Assembly: GCF_905163445.1 (NCBI RefSeq)
Contig: NC_053202.1
Coordinates: forward strand, 9,114,001 to 9,178,000
Reading direction: 5' to 3'
Length of the DNA stretch: 64,000 nt
Origin: Pararge aegeria
Lineage: Eukaryota; Arthropoda; Insecta; Lepidoptera; Nymphalidae
Shown here: positions 55,088-64,000 of the stretch, piece by piece
Numbering within the stretch: the first letter of the stretch is position 1
How the letters are laid out: each line of letters starts with the position of its first letter
Made by a program: the position numbers and the translations under genes
The notes under the pieces: model-generated
The model's database searches: none
Seen by the model: only the letters and a program-made list of their open reading frames with translations
Told to the model about the DNA's origin: nothing

Positions 55088-58000
55088 ATGTTGACGGTGG
55101 TGCTAATACTCTCATTGATGGCGTGTGGTATTTTGTCGTGGTGGCGAAGAATCCCAAATAAAGATGAACCACCAGCCTACCCAGGCGCTCTGCCTCTGAT
55201 TGGGCACGCTCATCTCTTACTCGGAGACAGCGTGAGTAAGTAAAACCCAATATGAGTGTATACACAGGTTACACTCGCGTAAGCAAGTACAAGCGTCATG
55301 AACATACCTATGCCTGCAAAAGTTACTGACTAAACTGTACTTGCACGCCATAAAGCAATAAGGCCGCCTCAACGCTCTGTAAACTATCCCTACCCCTACT
55401 AATATTATAAATGTCAATGTAAGTTTGTTTGTTACGCTTCCACGCAAAAACTACTTAACCGATCCTCAAGAAACTAGACAGAACTCCTCAGCGGACAGCA
55501 GCAAACCCCTCATTTATGGCTTAGCGATACTGAATACTTTAATTTTTTTAGATCTACAACAAAATTTAATGCCACATTAAAAAAACAAAATTAAACGCAG
55601 ACGAAGTCGCGCGCAACAGCTAGTATATAATATTTGTTGTGTTATACAATAAAAGTGTATTAATTCATTCTGCTACTGGCTCTCTGCTCTCAGCTAAAGC
55701 AAAGCCTCACTTGCTCTTTATACAGAGAATAGTTCGGGGAATTTGAATTTTTAAGAAGCCGAAGATTTTTTTTTTAAGGTTTTATTAAAAACCAGCATCG
55801 CTCCGCGATAAATAAGTCTTTGATTGATTTGTATATTCCTGTATCACCCTAGGAAGTTCGATGTTTTTCCAGGACGAAAAGTAGCCAATGTAACTCTCCG
55901 TTTATATTCTCCTCTCTAGGGCGTGAAGCACTGACAAAAAATAAAAAAAACTTTTTCTATTATAATCTGTATATATAAAAGAAAGATGTGTTAGTTACAA
56001 CATTTATAACTGAAGAACGGCTGGACCAATTTTTATGATATTAGATTTTTTGGATTCCTCTTAGACCGGAATAGGATACGAAGTATTAAAATATAACATT
56101 CAACATAAAAAAAAGGATCCGCGTTACGCAGTTCCCCGGGACAGCTAGTATTAGCTATAATATTATATAGCTCTTCAAAAATTTTATAAGTATAAATATG
56201 GATTAACATTTTACAGAACTATGGAATTTTGCAAAAAAGGCATGTCTCGAGAGCTGGAAAGCTGGCGGAGCTGTATCTTTTTCAATTGGACCAAAAGTGT
56301 TTTACGGTAAGTTATCTTTTAACTGTCCATTTAATTCGTAATTCTAATAAGGGAACGGGCATTCAAAGCCGCGAAAATACATGGTTCAACTTAAGAACCT
56401 GATTCCAATGCGCTCCGACGAATGATAAGACCAGTCTGTATACTCTTTGGACACTGTCAAAACAACGTGATCGGTTCGTTTGCGGAGTTAGATGCAAATG
56501 TATAAATTGCATTTTTTTTCTGCAATTGAGCCCCCGACTGCAATCTCACCTGGTGGTACGTGATGATGCATTTCTAAGGTCCTGAAGTAACCTCTCCAAA
56601 TTATTTTCGACCTTAATCGGTTTCGATACGGCATCGTAGAAGCTTGCTTGTTTGTTTGCTTAATGGCACGACTTTGTCAGTAGGCTGGTAGCCACGAACC
56701 AGCACAGACCAGAGGAAATAAAGAAATTTTAAATTCCTCAGTATCCCCTGCCGGAGATGAAACCTGGGATCTCTTACTTAGAACCACAGTGTTCACCGAT
56801 GCACCAGACAGTTTGTCAAACCTGTTGGTAATTGTTAATGCATTCTAAGATGGTAACGGGCTAACTTGTTAGGGGTATGGCAGTGATATAAAATTCATAC
56901 CCAGCGACATTGTACTGGAACGCTGACGGTACGATCTAGACGGTAGGCAACTAGCCACGGTCAGAGACCATCACCAGACCAGACCAGAGAAAATTCAAAA
57001 GTTAATAAATTACCAAGTTGCCTCGGCCGGGGAGCGAAGCCATCCCGGGTTTTGGAGGCATATTAGCTTCAAACAAATTTTCCAGCGACTTAAGAATCAT
57101 CTCCAAATACTCGAAGTAAACAGTTTTAACCTCTATTTTAAAGTAATCATTATCATTTCAACCAATGGACGTCCTCAGTTGGAATTTCCAAATTTTCTAA
57201 CAAAATTTTCACATAATCGTGTGCTCCTCACTGGACTGCACGACACCCGCACGCGCGAGAGCGGCGCGCACGCGAATTTCGCACGTTTTAGACGGTCGAA
57301 AAAGACATAAATCTTGAACCGAGGCTTCATACATAACTGCCATACTTTGAGTGATTTCATTCAACAATTTGACTGCTAAACACACTTACCGCCGCTCCTG
57401 GTCGAGACTTTCTACGAGTTCGCTGTCGGGGTGTGCTGCCTGGCCTACTCGGAGGGTTCCAAAATCCGAAGACCTGGGCAATTTGTTTCAAGTGGTTCCC
57501 AATGACTTGCTGGATGCCATCCGTCCACCTATTTGAGGGTCCACAAATGTTGCGTTTTCCGTAGCGTTTTCGCCATTCCAGTACCCTGGGAACGTTGGCT
57601 ATCGGTTCGTCGAGCTATATCCCACCCATTGTCCCACCATAATGTTAATCGTGGTGCTATGTCGGTAACTCTATAAACTTATCTACTCATTTCTGACATT
57701 TAAGAGATGTACGATATTATTATTTATTTCAGTTGTAACGGATCCAGAAGATTTCTTGAAAATATCCAATACATGTTTACAAAAAGACCACATCTACGAG
57801 TTCTTTAAGGCTTGGCTTGGAAATGGATTAGCAACTAGTTCCGGTAAATATTTTTTTTCCAATACATACATACATCCATTCCACCCTCACAAATTTTCGC
57901 ATTTATAATATTAAAAAGTATGGTACGCATGCATTCGATCGTTGTCCTGTATGCCTTGCGACTTGCTGTTATCTGTGCAGAATTATGTCCTTGATCTCCG

Positions 58001-61000
58001 ACAATATTTATCAAGTCTTCATTAAAATTAGACACTACATGTTTTATTTTAATCCGTTCTCACGTGATGCCCGGACAGAAATTGAATAAAAATCTGTTTT
58101 GGACTCGGTATCGATTATAAAGAAACCCCCGGTCTAAATTTTTTAAATATATTAAATGTACAGAAATCTTCCAGTTACAGTTTTATTACAAATATACAAG
58201 TATAGATAATAATAATAACAAAAGCTATCTTGAAACTAGTATATCTGTGACTTACATAAAAGTATTTTAAATCACTCTTGCACCCGTTAGCGCTACTATG
58301 GGCGTAATTTCATATCGTTCAAAGAAGACTGTTAAGTCTATAAGCCAATGTGCTAACGAGAATGTCAAGCAAAATACAATTTCCGTTAACACACCCCACT
58401 TGGTAAGCCTATATCACGGTTGCCTATTTAAGTTTAACATTGGTGCTTACTTTTCGTTAGGTCACTATAGGTTTTTCACAATTAGTCATTTACTATTTGG
58501 TACTTATAATATCTTTAGTTTTAAAAACCTTGAAACTATATGCTTTAAGAAGCTTTCAGTCGACTCGACTTCGTAGAGCCTAGGAAAAGAAAATTTTAAT
58601 CTTGGATTTAAAATTTATCGTAAATAGTAGGTATTAGAAAAGCCAGAAAAGCCCTTTTATTTTGAAGGACTCATATTATTAAAATCGGTTCATCCGTTCG
58701 GGAGCCGCGGTGCCACAGTTTTAGTGTGAGAGAGCTTCGAAACCAATCCAGTGCTACCTACCTACCTCCCCTTAAGTCTTGGAATTTATACACTGTCAAA
58801 AGCCTTTGACAGGTCAAAAAAAACCTATGCTAGTTTTGTTAGCGCACACAATATATTATTAAGAAGGAATGTGCCTGAATGAGCAACATGCTCATCCCGA
58901 TGAAAATAAGAAACTCATGCTTTTTAGAGTTCTAACTAAGTCCATGAAACCTATGTGGGCACTTTGGGCATAAATCTAATAGTGATCTCGAATGTAAATA
59001 GTTGCTCTATCTACATTCAACGCAATTTATGACGGTTACATAATTTTTCTTACAGTGTTAAATAATTCATGTTATTTGTTTTCATATAGTTCCAGTTTGG
59101 AAAATACATAGGAAATTGTTAAATCCAGCATTCAGTCCTACCGTTCTACATGGATTTTTGGACGTGTTCAATGGGCAATCCCGACGTTTGGTGAAGGATC
59201 TAGAGGTAGAAGTCGGCAAAGGACAGTTTGATCATTGGATCTACACACGGAATAATACTTTGGAGACACTTTGCTGTATGTTATTCTGAATCATAAAATT
59301 GTATCCCCTAATTCATATGTATTACTGAAGCGGTAAAAGTCTAGTGCTTTAGACTTCAGTTTCCTTTTCGAGATCGGATCGAGATCTGCGTTTTAAAGAA
59401 ATTAAATATCACTTGCTATAACGGTGAAGGAATACATCATGAATAATTCTCCATGCCTGAAAATTCTTTATTTTGTTTATTGTACCAATCCGCACATGGC
59501 CTCTATGATTTAACTCCTTATCGCTCTGGGAAAAAGCCCATGCCCTGTAGTGGGATGGTTAATAATGGTAATGATTGGTAAGATAGAAAATTTACAATCG
59601 TGCTTAGTTTTAAACAAGGAACTGGAGATAAAAATCAACCTATAAAATAATAAAAATGTAAGTTTAAATTTACGAACATTTTTAGTGACAGTGATGGGAG
59701 TAGACATAAGAGACGATCAAAAATTGTACAGCGAATACATCAATGCAGTTGCAGAGATTAACAGCATCATGATGGAAAGAATCCAGAAGTTCTGGCTTCA
59801 CAGCGACTTTATTTACAATTGGTCAGCGTTGAAAAGGAAGCAGGATGCATGTTTGAAGATTTTGCACAATATGCCTTACTTCGTAGGTTTTATCTTGATA
59901 GACTTCGTTGACTTACCGCTTACGTTAAGTATTTTATACCACATAAGCTTTCATCCGCTTTCAACTTTCATCCGTTGTTAACAATACAACTTTAGCAGTA
60001 GCTTTTTGATACAGAGCTCGTGATTAACTTAAGGATAAAATGTACTAAAATAATATAATATTATATAAATTTCAAGCGCTTTTGTGAAATAAATTAAGCA
60101 GAAGTGGCGTTGATTAACATAAATTACTATTTTCAGATTCTGAAACAGAGAAAAGCTGATTACCAGAATTTCGATAAAAAACAAATTGAGAAGACGGCAA
60201 AAGGTACAGTATACCTATGCTGTTGAAATTAATAAAAATCTAGGCAACGAATCTTTCAAGCAATGGTTGTATTTATAAAATATTGGTAAGGTCAGGTGGA
60301 CTTTACGCTCTAGTCTTTTGTAGCCCAATGTCTGGAGCGTAAAGGTCCATATTTTTAATTTCTCCATTCTATGAGAGGCTGCATGTTCTTCTTCTTCTGT
60401 TCCTGGGCCTGTCTTCATACTTGGTTGGCACCATCCGTTGTACTAAGGGCCATTGAAATGGCTCTGAGTTGGGTCACTCCAGCCAGCCGAGCTCAACAGT
60501 TTAAACCCAAAGCCAAGTGAGAGAGAGGAGGCATGTGTCCAGCAGGACTGGAGATGTCTTTATGGCATCCACTAGATTCCATCTAGAGCTCGTCAAATGT
60601 TATGCTTGAATGCAAAAGTTAAATTCTTAATTTTTTTTTTAAAACCAACAATTCGGGCCAAGATCACAGAATTTTTATTTTTTTGAGAAACTTCACATAA
60701 GCTTGTAAGAAAAAATCTTCTGGAAGATTCTATTTAGCTCGAGTATGAAGCCTATACCAGATCTATCATCATAACATTAAAGTCATATTATCATATTAAT
60801 AAAACTTTTCAGGTCCAATATTCAAGCCTTTCTTAGATATTCTCCTTGAACTATCAATTGAGGAAGGCGCATTCAATGACCGTCAGATCAGAGAACACCT
60901 GGATACGGCGATGTTTGCCGGTCACGACACTACAGCCACTGTATTAATGTACAACATGCTACTGGTTGGATCTCACCCTCAAGTTCAAGAGAAAATTTTT

Positions 61001-63389
61001 GAGGAGTAAAGTATTCCTTAACGTGTTTTTTTTTTAATACACATTAAAAATGCGCCACCAAAAGAACTGGAATCTGGGTATCACGGGCGGAGACCCTAAA
61101 TGCAAGGTCAAACCAACCTCTTGCTTCATACAAGTAGAAACAGCGTGTGGTTTTATAACCGTTAATTTGCATGCCACTGCAAATGTGGCCATGGATTTAT
61201 TTAGCTTTTTGATTTTAGCTTAAGACAAAGTCGAGTTTTCCTTACTTCGTCGAGTTTGACTTTTTTCAATCTCGCCGATTGCTAGAAAATTAAAAGTAGT
61301 ATTTTGAATTCAAGTACATACAGCATTTACTCGGTCGTACTTGTATGATATCAGTTTTTTATAAAACTATTTAAAAAAAGTAATTAATTTAATTGTTCTT
61401 TAAAAATTATAAAAGTGGGCAACGGTGGAAAACGATTATTTTATATACCCTCCAGAGTAAATTATTAATAATATTTTTTTATTTTATTTTATTTATTCAT
61501 AAGACAGACCACAGTACACACACCACATTAATTGTAATTACATTCATAAACAAATTGAATTATGTGTTAGAATTACAAATTATGTCTAGTTCCATTACAA
61601 TAATCAATTATAGGTGTTTACAGGATTGTCGTTGTTATCTCCGGTCACATGATAAAAAAATGAAAACTAAAATAAGTATTTAACTAAAAACTATTAAAAA
61701 TAATAATGTAAATATGAACTAAGCTAACTAAGCTATTTTAACAGATTGATAAGTAATATTAAATTAAAATTAAAATTTATAATAAAGATAGGTTATTATT
61801 AATATTTAATACACATACAATTTTCTTTCTAAAACTAATGATCAACGTACATTCTTCTATTTTAATACATGTATAAAATATTAAAAGATAACAAAGATGA
61901 GACTTTTCTTAATTGGTTTCGTGTTTATAGAAACATGTGTAACGGTTTGTTGTGTTTCAGATTATTCAACGTGTTCGGTGATGACGATAGGGACGTAACA
62001 AAGCGAGATCTATCACAACTGATATATCTAGATGCTGTGTTAAAAGAAACCATGCGGTTTTATTCTGTATCGCCCTTCGTTGCAAGATTAATTGATAGAG
62101 ATATAAAACTGCGTAAGTTTTACATTATGCTTTGATAGATGCGGTTCAATTGTTAAAAAAAATGATACTGTATTTCATGCAGGCTGCTTGCAATACAGTA
62201 TCTGCAGCATACTAAACCACTGGTTGAGTCACTAACTAAGAAAGACTTACTTGATTGGTTTTAAGTATACATTTATATTTTTTTGAATCCAAGCATCGGC
62301 TTGCATGGCATCGGCGGTACGAGTACAGTTCTGTCAGAATACAATTGTCACCACCCCTCATCTGCCGACTAAGGGAATATTAAGGCGAAAATACAGCAGT
62401 GCTCTTTACTACTATTCCGATAAACTGCGATTCCCAGCCCGTCTGTCCAGCCAAGTAATTATGGGCAAACCCCGTTTGGCTTTCGTGCAAAAGTGTAATA
62501 TAATAGTAATATTTAAGACAGTATATTTTTAAGTTCAACGTGTAATATTTTATGCTATTTATGAAATTCCATCTGCGGTGTTCCAACAAGTTTTTGAGGG
62601 GCTTCTAAACAAATTCCACAAAACTCGTTGTCAAAAATCCGAAACACTTCACGGAATCATGGGAAACAGTTAGTTAATTTATAATTAAGTAGCCCTAATC
62701 TTATCAAAAGAATCTTAATTTTTTCCTTTTCACCGAATTGAGAATCTTTTAAAACTCGATTAAAAGCTAAAAAAATTTTTTTTAAATAAAATCACTTGTT
62801 TTATTACAGGCAACTGGACTCTCTTTAAAGGTCAATCGTGTTTAATGTCCAGCTATGGTGTCCATATGCATCCCCTGTGGGGTCCTGATGTAGAACAATT
62901 CAAGCCAGAGCGTTGGCTGGATCCCGCGTCTTTACCTGATTTCGCCAACTGGCATTCGAGCTTTAGTTTAGGAAGAAGGAATTGCCTAGGTAATGTTACA
63001 AAATAGCCTTCTCTTTTTTTTAAAGTCTGATAAGCATAGAATTCTAGATCGTCTGCCTTTTGCATTTCAGACTGAATTGCAAACAAACAATGGATTTGAA
63101 GACTTGACCCTTCAAAATATTTATATAGCGATTAATGATAAAGACCGCATTGAGGGCATCAGTGCTGCCCCTCGAAAATCATATAAAGATGTCGATAACA
63201 GACAAATGGATTTACTTTAATCTTTTTTCAGGTAAAGCATACGCTATGATGTCAATGAAGGTTACTCTGGCTCGCTTATACCGACACTATAGGCTGTCCG
63301 GAGACCACACAAAACTGGTAAATAAGATGGAGATATTGCTGAAGCCAGTATCAGGACATCATATTACAATTGTAAAGAGGAATAAATAA
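55088..63389 (+). CDS. Cytochrome P450, CYP4 clan (CYP340-like), gene D, complete
   Basis: Ten exons: 55088-55235, 56217-56306, 57733-57843, 59090-59275, 59686-59882, 60137-60203, 60813-61005, 61961-62112, 62810-62989, 63232-63389. The total is 1482 nt in consistent phase, encoding 493 aa with no internal stop. The N-terminus is a hydrophobic anchor (MLTVVLILSLMACGIL), then WWRR and the hinge PGALPLIGHAHLLLGDS. AGHDTT, the canonical I-helix motif, is at 302-307. ExxR is E360-R363 (KETMR). PERW is 414-417. The haem loop FSLGRRNCLG is 433-442 with Cys440. Exon 6 is three bases shorter and exon 9 three longer than in gene B, both as in gene C, its nearest relative. It is likely an active ER monooxygenase with unknown substrate. 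A strong acceptor right before the ATG suggests an upstream leader exon. Intron repeats are fewer than in B and C. Confidence 0.96.
55380..55626 (+). mobile_element. Helitron-like element in gene D intron 1
   Basis: It opens ACTATCCCTACCCCTACTAA, continues with ATAAATGTCAATGTAAG and AAAACTACTTAACCGATCC and ends with GACGAAGTCGCGCGCAAC plus AGCTAGT. It shares its 5' half with both arms of 51427-51745. Confidence 0.6.
55965..56153 (+). mobile_element. Short Helitron-like element in gene D intron 1
   Basis: CTGTATATATAAAAGAAAG at the left, AAGAACGGCTGGACCAATTT inside and GCAGTTCCCCGGGACAGCTAGT-type end at the right; the start resembles 34622-34958. Confidence 0.55.
56530..57060 (-). repeat. Two SINE family 3 remnants in gene D intron 2
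   Basis: Blocks GGCACGACTTTGTCAGTAGG with CACAGACCAGAGGAAAT (56530-56800) and GACCAGACCAGAGAAAATTC with TTGCCTCGGCCGGG (56850-57060) are two diverged minus-strand copies in series. Confidence 0.5.
57400..57640 (-). mobile_element. RTE-type LINE ORF C-terminus, minus strand, in gene D intron 2
   Basis: On the minus strand the shifted frames give VPGYWNGEN-like then GKRNICGPSNRWTDGIQQVI and AQVFGFWN. This matches the RTE tail pattern GKR..GRP..RW.DDI..V seen at 43700-43945. It is degenerate. Confidence 0.5.
59400..59560 (+). repeat. SINE family 1 fragment in gene D intron 4
   Basis: ATATCACTTGCTATAACGGT and GGAAAAAGCCCATGCCCTGT identify the diverged 3' two thirds of the SINE. Confidence 0.5.
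61480..61780. other. Low-GC block in gene D intron 7
   Basis: This part of the 955-bp intron 7 begins with a TTTTATTTTATTTATTCATA tract that could be an antisense LINE tail. I see no other structure. Confidence 0.25.
62310..62470 (+). repeat. Dispersed repeat in gene D intron 8
   Basis: ACTAAGGGAATATTAAGGCG and CCAGCCCGTCTGTCCAGCC are a diverged form of the repeat at 45095-45260. Confidence 0.45.
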
Positions 63390-63789
63390 ATGTTATTATA
63401 GTTTAGTTATATTATTTTTAAACATCCTCTTTTGTTGAACAGCAAAATTACTAATGTAATTTTCAACAAGCAAAATATCATTTGTTCAATTATGAAGATA
63501 AGTTTAATAAGGATATCTTTAAGAACTGTGTTTATAAACTTTGTTCACGTGAAAAATGTCGATATTCATTTACTCTTATTGAGAGGATATAGGCCCGATA
63601 CTCTGGTTTAAGGTGGGTTTGTGAGTTGTGTGATATTGACATTAAGTTAGATAGTATTGACACAAATTCTTTAAGTTACCTGAACTTAACAGCGGCTCAC
63701 GACTTACTCACTTTTTACCCACCAGGAAAAATAACTGTCTTGATCACATTTTAAGCAGATGTAACTTTCTATTTCCTATATATTGTGAT
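63390..63789. other. 3' flank of gene D
   Basis: AATAAA overlaps the stop region of gene D, and more AT-rich hexamers follow. From about 63580 the sequence starts to look like LINE coding DNA in broken frames (CLDHILSRC). Confidence 0.3.
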
Positions 63790-64000
63790 AGCAAATATTC
63801 TTACAGATCACGCCAATGTAATGATCTCGTTGAACTATCAAAGTCAAACAGTAACTCATAACTGCATAGCTATTAACAATCTGAATTATTCTAATGTTAA
63901 TAGCGATTCATTAAATAATGATTTTCAACCGTTTTCTGATATTTCTAACTTCAACTTCGCCGCAGACCTACTTGTTGAAACTGCCTCAACAGTTATAGGA
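63790..64000 (+). mobile_element. Probable LINE endonuclease C-terminal fragment, running off the window
   Basis: An open frame to the window edge reads ANILTDHANVMISLNYQSQT and later FNFAADLLVETASTVIG. The TDH motif followed by a short hydrophobic strand resembles the end of the APE-type endonuclease domain of LINE ORF2, just before the linker to RT. It continues beyond the window, so this LINE copy may be longer than the others. Confidence 0.45.

Noticed and set aside
58298..58576. A 92-codon plus-strand ORF in gene D intron 3
   Set aside because: No motif, no neighbours in frame, and low-information AT-rich composition. Weak LINE-RT-like scraps follow at about 58790, but not enough to call.

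Overview
The window is nuclear DNA from a lepidopteran, probably a nymphalid/satyrine-type butterfly. Three things suggest this: spliceosomal genes with long AT-rich introns, a CYP4-clan P450 cluster resembling the Lepidoptera-expanded CYP340 group, and a dense population of lepidopteran-type repeats (several tRNA-derived SINE families, LINE 3' tails, Helitrons ending in a hairpin plus CTAGT, and hAT- and Tc1-like MITEs). The species is an inference.

The backbone is a tandem, same-strand array of four P450 genes that share one 10-exon architecture with identical intron phases. Gene A (209-3153) enters from the left edge with its last four exons. Gene B (18873-27839) is complete: 10 exons, 1482 nt of CDS, 493 aa. 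Gene C (33507-48128) has all 10 exons but is broken by a 1-nt insertion in exon 2, a TGA in exon 3 and a 1-nt deletion in exon 4, so I call it a recent pseudogene. Gene D (55088-63389) is complete (493 aa). C and D look like sisters; A and B resemble each other more. The intact products should be ER-anchored monooxygenases, with substrates unknown.

Between A and B lies the most unusual gene, a single-exon ORF of 1166 aa (9609-13109), Lys/Glu-rich, probably helical, and of no family I recognise. A decayed duplicate of its last ~110 codons sits 0.5 kb downstream (13601-13938), followed by a Gypsy-type integrase remnant split by a LINE-tail insertion.

Intergenic DNA and introns are mostly mobile-element debris. 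Notable pieces are: a hAT relic (37058-38467) with a perfect 8-bp target duplication and a remaining dimerisation-domain ORF, nested in a LINE tail; twin CAGTGGCG MITEs (31462-31771), each with its own perfect 8-bp duplication; an 836-bp Tc1-like element with 40-bp terminal inverted repeats (4163-4998); a reverse-strand Helitron-like block holding a ~140-bp tandem array (51857-53785); and a 34-codon exon-like segment (50765-50866) with a diverged copy upstream of gene C.

I see no bacterial features, CRISPR arrays, rRNA genes or convincing functional tRNA genes. The tRNA-like boxes all belong to SINEs. Exon boundaries were read by eye from splice consensus and paralogue comparison; exon-length sums divisible by three and consistent phases support them. 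Dispersed-repeat ends are approximate unless a target duplication is stated.
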